The position numbers were made by a program, and so were the translations under genes. Positions 9,847 to 22,815 of a stretch of 64,000 bases of DNA are shown in pieces. How positions within the stretch are numbered: the first letter of the stretch is position 1; the number at the start of each line of letters is the position of its first letter. The DNA lies in the NCBI GenBank assembly GCA_936440205.1, contig OW387145.1:31251075-31315074 (forward strand), written 5' to 3'. Source of the DNA: Lepidonotus clava. Its lineage: Eukaryota; Annelida; Polychaeta; Phyllodocida; Polynoidae. The notes beneath the pieces were generated by a model. It had not been told where the DNA came from. It did not search any database and worked only from the letters and a program-made list of their open reading frames with translations.

Positions 9847-10046
9847 GGTATGAGGGACGAGTCAGTTACCGACATGAGGGACATGTCAGTTACCGACCTG
9901 AGGGACATGTCAGTTACCAACATGATGGGGGCCATGTCAGTTACCAACATGAGGGACATGTCAATTATCGACTTGGGGGACATGTTAGTTACCGATATGA
10001 GAAATATGTCAGTTACCGACATGACATGGGGGATATGTGAGTTACC
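9847..10046 (+). repeat. 24-bp minisatellite, eight diverged units
   Basis: Eight tandem units of the form GACATGAGGGACATGTCAGTTACC with point changes. Two units are longer (27 and 29 bases). Because most units are a multiple of three long, open frames run through it in several phases. They are repeat artefacts and not evidence of a protein. Confidence 0.92.
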
Positions 10047-11400
10047 ATGATTTACCATAGGAGGATCCCATGGACTTCGTAAATGATAACGGTCCACTGA
10101 GAAAGGGGTATGTGCATGTGAATGTATGTGACTAGGGGCCTTTTTTTTTTACATGCAAGTGGTTTTCAGATTGTTATGAAAAATTGCTTGGCGTGTTGGG
10201 GGGTTTGGGAAATTTAAGTGGCTGTCAAACTCGGAGATGCCTTTACATGCTAGTTCATGAATTTTGGCACGATAGGCTACGAATGCCACAACTGGCCCTT
10301 CGTTCAAGCTATATTAGATTCAAATTAGTTAGTATGACTCGAAGTCGACGAAAGGTATAAACAGATAAAAAAAAATGTAGTAGGCAAACCATAACTGTTG
10401 TGAATGTGAGCAGCTCAAAATGTAGCGATTGAGCAGCCACACGTCGCATGGGAGGAAGACAATGTACTAAGGAGATGGAGAAGTACTTCTCTCTCTAGTC
10501 ATTGACCACACAACCCACTCACACTGGCGGTATCTAGTTCCTGAGCACATTGACACATGGCCGTAATATATTTGCTCAGTGGTGGCGACATCTTTAGTCA
10601 GATCTGGGGAGAAACCATAGAGGGAATGGGGGGGGGGGGATGAATTGCTCGATGCTGAACACTCACAGCTCAAGGCGGGTCTGAGATGGGGGTTGGGTTA
10701 GGTGGGGTTGGTTGGGGGTGGTGGCGGAGGTATTAGAGTGGGTGCATGGGGGAATGGGGAGGAGGTTGAGACTCAGAGCAGTGGGTAAATAGCCCTGCAG
10801 GATGATTTATCCATTTTTAATTCAATCACAATGAAGTGTGACTACCTGTGTGGGGACCAAGAGACGGCCGCGGGGGCCATTTGAGAAGGGATTGGATTAC
10901 CACCCAGATTGCTACACTTCCATGATTCATTTTAATCCCCTTAAATCAGCATAAAGCCTGGTCGTCATAGAAACCGACCCAGAATTGCCCAATCACAACC
11001 AAAGTGATAACCAATCACAATTAATGCATTGACCTAATGCTTTGGAGAGATTTAAGTCCATGGTATAAGCACAGTTTGTGTTATTTTTTCACGCCATTTT
11101 TATTATTGGTGCATTTTTTTTTTTGCTTCTGTGAATATTGACAGTTTTCCCTTGCAAGATATTGACTCCGTGGCTACGGCCCCCTGATGCAACACCACGT
11201 GTATTGATGTGAAAATCAATCTCTTTTACAGAGGTAATCAATACGGTGTCTAATATACACAGGTAGAAAGGAAACCCCGAGCAATTGCCATTGACTGGTT
11301 CGGAAGACTTCAAATGGATTACACCAACGATTGCCAGGTACGTTTTTTAAGTTTCCCAGGGCTTATGTTTTAGTTAGCGCAAAATAGGTTGTGTCCCTTT
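10047..11400. other. Non-coding interval
   Basis: No gene is supported. It contains short T, A and G homopolymers (around 10141, 10370, 10630 and 11110) and a G-rich stretch at 10680-10770. It ends at the left edge of the long inverted-repeat element. Confidence 0.5.
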
Positions 11401-12042
11401 TAGTCCAGGAGCCAAACCTGAAAATCTTGATTTACCCTCCGCGGTGAGCCCCCTGGATTTTCTTGATTTTTTTTAACTTATAGCATCCTAGGGACCATGA
11501 ATCAAGATGGTTCCGAAGAATTTAGGTATGCGAACACTCTGTAATTACGCGATTTGTGGTTAATTAGCAAAAATTGAAAAACGCGTTATTTCTTAATTTC
11601 TCTGGAACTATGTAAGATATGATAACATGCTATATGTCATCTGAAAGGTAATTTTTTTCCTGATTTTTTGGTATATTGTTTGCTATTGTCATTAATCATG
11701 GCAATGAGTAATTAAAGAAAAACTGTTGATTTAGTCAAAATCATTAGAACTTAAGGATCCAAGGTTAAAATTTGGAATTGATAAACCAAGTCCTAGGTAT
11801 ACTTAGAGGGGATCTTTAGGCAGTTTTTAAAGAAAGTTGCATCTGATTTCATTAGAAAAATAATGTAGAAATCACTTTTTGCTGATTAAATTCTAACCGA
11901 CTACTGGTTCATTTTGCACTTATATTCTAAAAGGAGAGATGATATCATGAAAACCATACAATATATCCTAAAGAGATGGGAAAAGAATAATCATTGTCTC
12001 CCTAAGTTGATATGTCAGTGCTTTCTGAGCTATTTGGCCCAC
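11401..12042 (+). repeat. Left arm of the long inverted-repeat element
   Basis: About 642 bp that reappear inverted at 14272-14894. Similarity is near complete from about 11460 to 11960. It becomes patchy inward, with the last shared block around AGTGCTTTCTGAGC at 12017-12030. CpGs are frequent in the outer 200 bases. Confidence 0.9.
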
Positions 12043-14271
12043 TGTAGACAACATTGGAACTGTAAAATAAGTTTACATTAGCAAGAAATATTTGTCCATG
12101 TAATTTGCAGCCAAGCTCATTTTTGTTGCCTGATCAAATTAGGATAGTCATTGATTTATTTACTCAAAGGGGTATGGATGGCTCCTTATATTGCCAAAGA
12201 TTCACAAATTGACATAACAATGTACTGCAAACTTCTATTTACATATCCCTGTACCCACTCATCATTAAACCCTATTCCTATAGGGAGGGTGGGAGTTGTA
12301 GGCCATAATACTTTAAAATCCCCTCATTGCTGGCCCCAGTGTCCAATGTTTACCTCATACCTGGGAACAGATAAGGCCTGGAAAGACAGAGGAATGATAA
12401 AGATGGCAGACTAGGGTTCTTATCTCCCTGTTGTGTGAGTTAACCCATTGATAAGACACTGTGTGCACAACCTAATAAAGGATCCCTCAGAGGCTGGGGC
12501 AGGCTTAAATATTGGCTACTTATTACCGTCTTATTATTCCATTTTATCACATAATTCCAAAAGGAGCATGGGATTCATCACTGCAACTGGTGAAGTAAAA
12601 TGATAACTTTAACTGTTTAGACAATGCTGCCTTACAGCAGTGAAATGAAGGTAGTGGATCTTTAGAAACTTATCAGTGGTGGAGAGGTCTAGCCTTTCCC
12701 CAGAGTGACCTGCACTGAGGGTTAAGGGGAGCCCCCATGGTACAACACACTACAGACCTATATAGTGTGCTGTAAATTGTGGGATTGCTGACCACCTGCT
12801 GTACTTTTGTTAACATCCTCCCACCAATCTACCTAATTAAACTTTGACATCCTTTTGCTTCTACTTGAGAGCAGATCCAGGCTGTATGGGTTCAGTGCTC
12901 AGTTAGCTTTATACCCTTTTGTATCAAAGACTTAGTATTCAGTGTTGGATTATTAGAACTGATCATAGATTAGAAGATTATTTATGTATTTGAGTAATCA
13001 CTCTCTTAGTTTTTGGTCTCTGAGTATTTACCATGATTGACATTTCCCTTAGTACCTATAAACTGTGTCTTGCTGTAGGTTAAGGAAATTGGATCCTTGT
13101 TCATAGCAGTTTAGAAATGAAAATGGTTATATTTTGATAAGGGAATAATGTTGTTTCTGGGGCTTAAAGAACTGAAAGTTTGAGGCTACAACCAGAATCA
13201 CAGCAATTTGTTGCTCTTATATAATCTCCTAATACCATAGTGCCAAGGTTATGGTGTCAAATCAAGGGTGCTGTGCACATGCTGCTCAATGTAGTAATGC
13301 TACTAGATAATATTGGGAAACCAGTAATGGCCATACCAAGAACTTGTAATTTTTAAATAGAAAGCTATATCAAGTACTTCTGTATTGTTTCAGGGCTTGA
13401 TATTTGTTTGAGGACTTGCCAATGATATTGATATGTATATACACACACAGAGGTCTCAGTCCCCCTGGTACACCTCCTGATAAAATTAGATATGTGGCAG
13501 AATCCTATTAGTTGGTAGGATGAATCTGAGTGAAGCATGATCATAGGCTGGTCATAATTTGATATGAAATTACTAGTACCAGTAACCCATAAAATATAAG
13601 ATATCCATTTTGTGTAGGGTCAAGCCAAGCTACTCATTTATATAAGCACATGGGTCTAGAATCCTAGAGTTTAAAGAACAATTTAGTAATTTGTTAAAAC
13701 CAACAATGTGAAAGAGGTAGCACATCTATCAAGTTTAACAAATAGCATTCCTGGTCTTTTTGCAATTGGCATATTGATACAAGGACTGTTTCAGAACCCT
13801 TGATATATGACAACAGTCTTTTTGGGACTCATCTCTTCTTTAAAGTAATACTTGGAGGCTCCCCATGTATATACCCTGAGAAACATGGCTTGGGGTCAGG
13901 TAATGGGTGAGTCTACTATGGGCTATTCTTTTCTTTTTGTCAGTATGAAATAGAGAGAACTATATGGGGCCTTCCATTTAGTAAGTACACACATTTTCAA
14001 AAATCTCAGACCCCCACCCCCTTTGGGCAAAAGTATGCATTAGATTTGTACTATAAAGTATGCACATTTTCAAAAGTTTCATACTTCCTTTCCCCCCTTG
14101 ATGCATACATACTTAATGCAAGGCCACTAATAAGATGGTTTGTAATAAAACTGAGATATAATCCTGGTATTTTACTGATGAAAGAAATCTTACTGAAACC
14201 ATAGTTTTACTGTCACACTTCGCTCACTGTGAGCCAAAATGCTCTCCAAACAGCCACTATATTACATGCAT
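12043..14271. other. CpG-depleted core of the inverted-repeat element
   Basis: Read base by base, the stretch from about 11,900 to 14,220 contains a single CpG (in ACCGTC near 12,527), whereas the surrounding genome and the element ends have CpGs regularly. There is no credible coding frame and no internal repeat of note, except a short duplicated motif with CACATTTTCAAAA at about 13,990 and 14,062. The depletion suggests long exposure to cytosine methylation before the present insertion. Confidence 0.75.
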
Positions 14272-14894
14272 GTGCCCAAATGGCTCAGAAAGCACTGAAA
14301 TTTCCACCTCACTTTAGGATATATTGTGTTGTTTTCATGATATCATCTCTCCTTTTAGAATATAAGTGCAAAATGAACCAGTAGTCGGTTAGAATTTAAT
14401 CAGCAAAAAGTGATTTCTACATTATTTTTCTAATGAAATCAGATGCAACTTTCTTTAAAAACTGCCTAAAGATCCCCTCTAAGTATACCTAGGACTTGGT
14501 TTATCAATTCCAAATTTTAACCTTGGATCCTTAAGTTCTAATGATTTTGACTAAAACAACAGTTTTTCTTTAATTACTCATTGCCATGATTAATGACAAT
14601 AGCAAACAATATACCAAAAAATCAGGAAAAAAATTACCTTTCAGATGACATATAGCACGTTATCATATCTTACATAGTTCCAGAGAAATTAAGAAATAAC
14701 GCGTTTTTCAATTTTTGCTAATTAACCACAAATCGCGTAATTACAGAGTGTTCGCATACCTAAATTCTTCGGAACCGTCTTGATTCATGGTCCCTAGGAT
14801 GCTATAAGTTGAAAAAAATCAAGAAAATCCAGGGGGCTCACCGCGGAGGGTAAATCCTTATTTTGACATATTTCAGGATTTGGCTCCTGGACTA
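14272..14894 (-). repeat. Right arm of the long inverted-repeat element
   Basis: Inverse complement of the left arm. Two of the few differences from the left arm are CG versus TG or CA, the signature of methylated CpG decay. A block of about 15 bases near the outer end (around 14,860) is absent from the left arm. Confidence 0.9.
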
Positions 14895-15756
14895 TTTATG
14901 CGGACATAATACATGGTGGCAATCGAATTCGGCAAAGGGGAAAAACTTGAGCTATTCTCTTAGATCTGCTTCTTTAAAAATACCCGATACGACTTTACAT
15001 GGGAAAAGGATGGGATTCTCTCGAAGTTTGCAGCTCTGAACCTCTAATCAGCCATGTATAAAGATATTTTATCTGGTTTTATTTGAGAAGATTGTTTTGC
15101 CTCTACTGTGAACACTGAAACAATCAAGTATCTTACAAAAAAAATCATGTCCTGACTCCAACGATGTTTCTGTTAATCTATTCCTTTATTTCTACATGCA
15201 TAGGCCTATGCCTCAAATTATGGATGTCTGTTAAAAAATACACCTTTTAAAAGAAATACACGTGTACTGCTTATAATAATCAAATGTATGTACTTATCTC
15301 ACGGAAACCCATTCTTGATGACATAACACGGTACACTCACCTGAAAAAGGTAAAGAAGATATATGTTAGCTATACGTAAAATATTTACATAAACTTGTAC
15401 AAGGTTATCAGTTGCATTATGACTATGGGTGGCCATAATCCAACGTGTAAATCAATGTTATACTTGTCATTTGTAACAACTGCATGTCAGAAGATAGGAC
15501 ACCACTCGAGATAAGAGGTTACAAGGTTCCCTAGATACAGTTGCTATCTCCATTGGGTAATATTGTACACATATACAACATTGATAAAACGGCGAATTAA
15601 CAGCAAATAATACACATTTCATTCTGAATATAAAATGCCATTTTGAGCCCTAAATAGAACATTGATTCACCCGGGGATACCAAGAGGGATTAAGAGATTA
15701 AACAATAGGGGAAAGGCCCTGATCCATCGACAAATCCCTGGGGGCTAAGCCACAAT

Positions 15757-16275
15757 TGGGCATTTGACCTTGCATTTGACCCTGACCTCATGGGGACAAG
15801 ACCACCATGACCCAAAACAATTGCCCTGGGGAGGAGGGTGTGAGGGTGGTGTGGAGGGGCGGGGGTTGTAGGCTGATGGAATGAGCTATGATGAGTTATC
15901 CATACCACATGGCTTCATCTGAGCATCTCAATTATTATGACCTCATTCAGAAATTAACCTAATTTTTCCAGACAAATAGGTTAATGACCTATCTCTATCA
16001 GAAGAATTTCGTGTGTTCTTTTCTTTGTAAAAATAAAACAATTTGTTTCTCATTTAATATTCCGCGATTTTCTGTGAAAAATATTGCATCGTCACCCAGA
16101 ATCCACGCTATTTCTATGAGTAATCAGTGCTATAAAACAATTTTGGATAAGCTGGATCTTTGATTGTAGCTACTCATGCTGACGTCATCTTTAATAATCC
16201 ATAGGTCCCCTGCTGGTATGACACTGCCCTCATTTGACCTTGACCTTAACCTCACATTCAAGGTCAAACTTCCTT
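15757..16275. promoter_or_regulatory. Cluster of AGGTCA-type nuclear-receptor half-sites
   Basis: TTTGACCTTGCATTTGACCCTGACCTCA lies at about 15763-15790. TGACCTTGACCTTAACCTCA and then TCAAGGTCAAAC lie at about 16237-16268. A TGACGTCA (CRE-like palindrome) stands at about 16180. TCAAGGTCA is the extended monomer site known for ERR and SF-1 type receptors. This is motif reading only, and there is no gene beside it to tie it to. Confidence 0.3.
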
Positions 16276-16815
16276 CACAATAACTACCCCAAAGTCAAAC
16301 GAAAAACTTCACCGTTAATGATTACTTCAGCAAATTCTATGATGATTAGTACCCTTTCTCAAATATCCAAGAGCTTTAAAACGATAATTGAGACATGAAA
16401 AGTTTTCTTCGCGATTCGCAGCTTTTCTCATAAACAACCGAGTTGGTTATTGACTGGGGCTAAGCGAAATCCCATGGGAATTGCAAAGATTCTCTTTTTG
16501 TTGATGATCTCGTTTCAATGTTTCTACATTATAAACATTACCAGGTTATAACTTAATCGCATGAAACGAAGCAACAAAGAAATGCATTGGTGTGACAACT
16601 AGTTGTCCTTCACACCTCCTATATACATACCATTAAAACTTTTTTAATTTTAATATTTCATTGAAAAAACTGCTATAGGGTACGTCTGCAGTATTAATGT
16701 AGCACAATATAAACACACACTGCAGTATCCATAATCGTACTAATACAGAAGGTAACACATGTTCACGCCCCCATTTTATTGCTTTCACAGGCCCAGGTGT
16801 GTTTCTTTTTTCATC

Positions 16816-17030
16816 ATTTATTTTCCCAATACTATTGGCAGTCTGGCGCTTGTCCTCGCCGTGTCCTTGGCTGGCCTAGATAAGTGTGCACTGTGCACCA
16901 GGGGACCAGCAGTGACATAAAGCATGGCCGATAATCTCCTGCTCCAGGCTGGTCGGCGGCTTATCTCTCTAATCGGCCTAATCTGCCCACTAGCACAGCT
17001 GGACACCGCCAGCCACCCCAACTGTCAATG
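16816..17030. promoter_or_regulatory. GC-rich island with GATA-type sites
   Basis: A locally GC-rich block in AT-rich surroundings. It holds GATAA or TTATC motifs (around 16878, 16929, 16958 and 17035). The frame on the minus strand has no recognisable domain and lacks splice signals, so an enhancer-like element fits better than an exon. Low confidence. Confidence 0.25.
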
Positions 17031-19246
17031 TGGGCGATAACAGAGGATATAAAGAGGTTTGTCCATGTATACGTGCCATTACATGTCCCCCACCGATAAA
17101 TATGTATACATGATGTATATATATGCGTATGACAATCTGGTAGGTTTTATTTTGTTTTGATTTTAAATGTATGATTCATTAGTTCTTATCGTTACTTCCT
17201 GCCTATCATCTTCCTGGATGCACTATTTGAAGAGTCACTCTGATGGTACAGCATGTTTTACTGTTTTCCCTTAAAATAAACCTACTCGTAAATAATTACA
17301 TATCATATTTTACTGGTTGTCTATTAACTTAACTGCGTGAACCCAGAAGCGTGGATATGTGTGGAAGCGTGGATATGGAATAACCATTATTCACATTCCA
17401 CAAACATCTAAAATAGATAATAATGCTTACTTTATCTTGAATAACTTTATGGTTTCATAATAAACTTTTTTTTTGCTTAGAATGAATTAATTCTAGATCT
17501 ATTAATAACCCATAGGCATACATATGTTTCTGACTGTGAAGGTTTTGCTGTAATCCCTTAATCAATAAAATAATTCAGACAGGGCTAATGCAAATCTAGG
17601 AACTGCTTCCAAAATAAGAACACTACCCTTTCCAGACCAGTTAAGGTTAATGGTATGCTTATGCATTATTCGTCAAATGACCCTACCCGAGCTGCGAGTA
17701 TTAAAGGTTCATGAATTTCCTGGGTAACAGTGGGGGGACTCGTCATAAATGTGGCCCCTCTCCCGCCCTCCATGCAGATGAGGAACTCCCGGGGGACACA
17801 GGAGGGGAAAGGGTCCATGGGGGCCCCTTGAGAGCTGGGGATGTCCCCTGGACTTATCACTTGTGAGGGGCAGGATCATGGGGGGGTCACTGAATTCACA
17901 GGTCACAGTAGATATAGTAGAGAATTGGACAAGATCAAGCCACTTCATCATAATGTGATGGGATGATATATGATTATTAGTTAAGGTAGGTATCCATATA
18001 AATGTATGGATGACATGTATTGGTAAATGTTACTATAGGCAAGCACATGTTTTCAATTTCTGTTTATATGTTTTTGATATCAAAAATAACTTTTTCCAAC
18101 AGGATTTGTTCAATTTTCTTATTTTTCTTTATTTGAGGATGTACTTGTCTATCATACTTGTTTCGTGTTCCAGCAAAAGAGAAAAATGAGAGCTTCAACT
18201 GATCCAAACTGCAATTTAGGGGAGAAGATATCTAAATGTGGCGAAGATACCGGGAGAAATCACCACCAAGATGCCAGGAACCCATGATGCCTTATCACCT
18301 CCCAATGCTCTCGTCCTGTTAGACTGACCAAATCGGGGCCACAGAATTAATTTCCTGAAGATGGCGGCACATGGCAGCAACTAACCTTTTGGTCATCCCT
18401 TTATCTTATCTGTCTATGGTTCTCCTAGAGGGGACTCCTTGAATGGGACCCAAGTGGAGTACCCTGACCCTGACTGAGATGACCGCCGGAGCTGTACATC
18501 GACTACAATGGTGTGATTTTGAACAAAGCCCACATTTCGCTGGCTTACATAGCCATTTCATCAATTCACCCTAAAGAGGCTAGGTATCTTTAAATAAACT
18601 TAACAAAATAACCAAGTTAAACTATAGCTATAAAGGAGCCAATCAACTCAGTAGATAGGCCTCTATTTAACAAATAAACAATATGCAATTGGTTTACTAC
18701 CTTTAATCATTAGGCCCTATGATTGATCTTAATGATTGAAGGTAGTAAAACAATTAAAAAAATTTCAACTGTAGGTCTATATTTTTATCTTTCCCATACC
18801 TGATTAATGGCAATTAGATAAAGTATCATACCATATCTCAGTTCCTAATGTCTCAATTTTTTTTTCTGTATTCAAATATGTAGGGGTCTTGACCCCCACA
18901 AAACCTTTCCAAACATTCAACAAAAACAAGTGACGTGTTTGATAAAAGAGTGATAATAGAGATGTCGGACATCAATGATCAGTGACCTTGACTCAGAGGC
19001 AATAATTCCGAGAGTGCTTTGATTAGAAACAATGGAATGTGAGTGGGTTTCCAGTTATTAGGGTTGACACCCAGTCAGAGAACTCATGGTGAGATCACTT
19101 TGTGAGATCACCATTTGGATCATGATTTATTTGTATACAAACGCTCCGAACTGACCTACCGCCCACGGCGAGATCTCCCGAGAGGTCAGAGCAAAATGCA
19201 CTCAGTGACCCCGACCTCAGCCCGCATGCCTGACCTCCTGACCCTG

Positions 19247-19335
19247 TCACTCTCCAAGCAGGAGAGTTGTTTGTTTACTGGTGATCCGTGTTGGAATGTA
19301 TTGTATTCCGTGACTGATCATCTGCTTGGAGAGTA
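19247..19335. repeat. 13-bp perfect inverted repeat
   Basis: ACTCTCCAAGCAG (from about 19248) and CTGCTTGGAGAGT (ending about 19335) are inverse complements about 60 bases apart. The same TCTGCTTGGAGAGT also occurs once at about 36,887. The meaning is unknown. Confidence 0.7.
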
Positions 19336-22300
19336 AATTCAAGATTGGCCGTTTGAGATGTGGTTTGTGGGTTTGGTGGGGGAAACCCTTATTTATGTTG
19401 TTCCTCATCTGCTTAACTATAAATCTTGAAATGATTATTGCCTTGGTAAGCCACAGAATGGAGGCCCTGCCATTTCTGAGAATTACTTCTTTCAAATCTC
19501 TTAGCTGAACTGCATCCAGTAAGCATTACTCTTTATACAACTTCATGTAAAAAAAGACTGCAACAAATTAAACTAAAGAACGTGTGTAAATGTAAATTCG
19601 GTTAAATAAAAACTTTATAAACATACAATGAACCACATCACCACTGACACTTTCCCATCACACCCGTTGTTTATAATGGGGGAGATCAAATCAAACCAAC
19701 ACACGTTTTAACGACCAAAAAAGACCATTACAAGTGTACCCAATGGTTCTGTGACAAACAAAAACTGCGAATCCCTAACCGCAAAAATGGCCCACGCAAG
19801 AGTAGGCAAATATTGGCTGTACCTGGATTAATCCTTAATGGTGTGGAGATATCATACCCCTGGACAAAAAGAGATGTTTAAATGTGGTTTTCTTTTCTGT
19901 TTCTGAAACAAGGGTGGGAGATAGACCCCTGCCGGTTGCTAGGTGATAATGTGAGGGGGTTATTATGTTCAACTGACCTGTCAGGGTCAAGAGAGGGAAC
20001 GGTTAAACAGCGGAAGGGCCCAAACCTGATAAAAGTTTTATCTTTGAGGGTTGGGGGTAGGGGACTGTCCCTTCATCCGTGAAACCCAGATACTGGTACG
20101 CCACTGAAGACCCTGACTGCCCCCCTTCCTTTAAAATTTTCCAGTTTCCTTCCCCTACCTCCTTCTGCCTAACCGCCCATTTTTGTGGCTTAAAATCCTG
20201 GCGCCGCCTAACCCCACCAACCTCCACCTATTTCCTCCTGCAGAAATAAAATTAACTTTACGTTCAAAGGTCTTAAGGAGAACCATTAAATCTTTGATAA
20301 AAAACAATGACGAATACTCTAAATGTGATCTCTCTTAGTCATTGGGTCACTCAGTCTGCTAAACCACGTACTGTGTTTTTTGTGTAAGCAAAACTAGATT
20401 GTCGTTAAAAATTCATACAGTGAAAAATGGAAGAAAAACACGGTTGAGTGTGAACTAGGTAGGATGCACCGAATAACCCCGTCCAGGTTCTTGCACCTGG
20501 TGACTTGAAGAGGGAGGGGTTAATGAGTAGGAGAGGGGAGGTGGGGGTATGACCCTAGGAGGTAGGTAGGTAGGCCTATAGTGTTATGAAGTGGCGTTAT
20601 CATACAAGTCAACGGATAATGGTGCTGATAATCTTCCTGGTAAGGGGTTAGACCAAGATAGGAAGTATCTCTCCGTTCTTCTGCTGAATACCAAACACCG
20701 ATATGCGCATAGAATAAGGAGATTAAAATGCACTTAAAATCTAAAAGAACAAAACAGAAAGTGTTGTCTTGTTAAGCCGGATGTAGATTGGTTAATCTTA
20801 CAGAAGGGAATCTAGTTGGCAGCACACATTCGCCTTCCGGTATAATTATCGGGAGTTAGGCTGTTTCCAACGTGTAATCTTCGTAAATAGAACATCACGG
20901 ATGACACACTTTATTGTGTCATCTAGTAATCAAGCTAACCACCACTGATTTTTTTTTGCTGTCAAGAAATTATGTACGTCGTGTGCTAATTAAGGGTCTC
21001 TGTAAAAGAAAAGTGTTTTCGTACTGGCTTATATATATACAGGTTCTTGACTGGTTTCCAATGAGATAGGCTACATGGTTTCCAATGAAATAATGATAGA
21101 CGTTGTGTGTATTGTTTTCCTCGAGATAACCATAAATCTAAAAGTGGGAATAAAAGTGGCGTTTTGGTGGGAGGGGACAGGGCAATAGGGGGGAGGCCGG
21201 ATCTGGGCCCTGAGTCACCCCTACTTACCAACATGGTCTAACCTCAATGAATGTATCAGATGTTTGATAGACCTAAATGACAAACTAAAAGAGAAGATTA
21301 ACTATGATTTTCTGACTTCCAGAATAAACAAGTTATTTACTGTCCCTGACACTCCTTCACGATTTTACCAGTTAGGCCCACTGCACTTACCACCCGGGAC
21401 TTACCAATACTTTTAAATGAGGTGGCATGAGGGCATGCGTAGGCCCACAGAATTCCCATCAGCTCACTCAATGATAATAATTTCTTGAAAAACAATTTCC
21501 TATACACAACTGCACATTCCGTGAAAACGGAAGGTCGTGCAATCTATTAAAGTTCAAAAGTACGCAGAACACGGGGGAGTCGTGACCGATGATTTTTTTA
21601 ATTCCAAGATAAAAAGAGAGAGGCAAGGTTTAAAAGTCTGAATCGCACCTTGTTTACGGACAATGGACAATGTCCACTGTGTGCCCACACACCTCACTAA
21701 CCACCTGGTGCTTCTGTGTATGACAAGTACCGACGTAAGATCCTGCCTCGTTTTTCTAAGCCACCATTGGACCAACAAGTAGGCCTCCATATTGGGCCAA
21801 CGACCAAGGCAGGCTCCGCTAATGTTTGTTACCTGTTTATCATCTGGGTGCTGCTATGATTTGAGATACCCAAATAGACTAGGCCTATCTGTACTTCAGA
21901 CTTTCTTTCCTATTTTTTCCCCTTCTATATATCTATAAAAATCTGATTATGTGATGGAGTGCATGCCTTTCATATTATGAATCCTCGGACCAGTAGGATC
22001 GTGCTTTTTTTGTGATTAGGACCTACTTCTGTGGGCGTACATGTAGGCCTGTTAGTCTATAAACTTAGCATAGGCCTATGTAGATGAGATAAGAATGGCC
22101 TCCCAGGTATAAGGAAATAAACAAATTACTTGGAAATCCATTTGATCTCGATATTTACTTTTCCAAACACACTTTGTAATCAAGTCAACTATTTCCAATG
22201 ACATAACATGATGATTAAAGAAGGTTCAGGCCTTTGGCAGGGTGCCCCAGCTTAACGTGAGACGGTGGTGTGAGTAAGGGAATGGGAACTACCACCCCCC

Positions 22301-22429
22301 CACCCCCATCTCCATATATGATCAATAATGAATACTTCCTACACTCTATCCTGGAGAACAAGTGTCGTATTGTTACCCCGCCCCTCCCCTAACCACTTTC
22401 CCCATCCAACACACCCTATTCCCTATCCG

Positions 22430-22815
22430 TACCCATAGTGCACGCGATCGGTATTAGCCGGGTGGTATAATAGTACGTAATGCACACTTCAGGCCTCGGT
22501 AACCAAGACAACCACGGCTAATGGCGCCCGCTACCCGGATGTTACTCGGCCCGGTGCCGACCCCTGGTGACAGCGGCGGAAACCACTGGCCTGCCACCGG
22601 TTCCCGGTGGGTCGCGCTGGTCCTCTAGGGACACAACGATAAGAGGCTAGGTACAGGCCAATTAGGAGTCGACCGGACTGGCCAATGCCTCATGGGGAAA
22701 GGCTCTGATTTATTATTTCCATTTTGGCGTCAATTTTCAAGCGGAAAATTGGCACCGGCGCTGAACTGTGATTTACCGCTACCGCTGCCGGCTAGCCTGA
22801 CTGCCTACAAGGTGA
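22430..22815. promoter_or_regulatory. GC- and CpG-rich island, possible enhancer or promoter
   Basis: About 380 bases much richer in GC and CpG than the neighbours, with no long open frame. It contains AACCACTGGC (Runx-like core), CCAATTAGG (homeodomain-like), GATAAG (GATA-like), and a CCACCGGTTCCCGGTGGG hairpin. No TATA box or splice donor pairs clearly with it. I read it as a regulatory island, with low confidence. Confidence 0.3.

Larger units (their letters stand above)
11401..14894. mobile_element. 3.5-kb element with very long terminal inverted repeats and CpG-free core
   Basis: The ends are exact inverted copies beginning TAGTCCAGGAGCCA. The left arm is about 11401-12042 and the right arm about 14272-14894. 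Compared by eye, roughly 500 bp of the arms differ at only about six positions, plus one gap near the outer end. The bases next to both ends are TTT, so the duplication could be 3 bp (TTT) or TA if TA belongs to the target. The core has no transposase-like frame, the longest being 87 codons with no recognisable motif. It is therefore non-autonomous or carries foreign cargo. The superfamily is not recognised. The 3.5-kb size argues against a Polinton. Confidence 0.85.

Noticed and set aside
9847-10046. CRISPR-like array
   Set aside because: Units are contiguous and diverged without unique spacers. This is a minisatellite in a eukaryotic genome.
9804-10097. Frames on both strands encoding repetitive peptides
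   Set aside because: They simply translate the 24-bp minisatellite, whose unit length is a multiple of three.
12151-12414. 87-codon frame inside the long inverted-repeat element as a transposase remnant
   Set aside because: No DDE or other transposase motif and no continuing similarity in neighbouring frames.
11401-14894. Polinton/Maverick interpretation of the long inverted-repeat element
   Set aside because: Far too short, no polymerase, integrase or capsid-like frames, and end sequence and target duplication do not fit.
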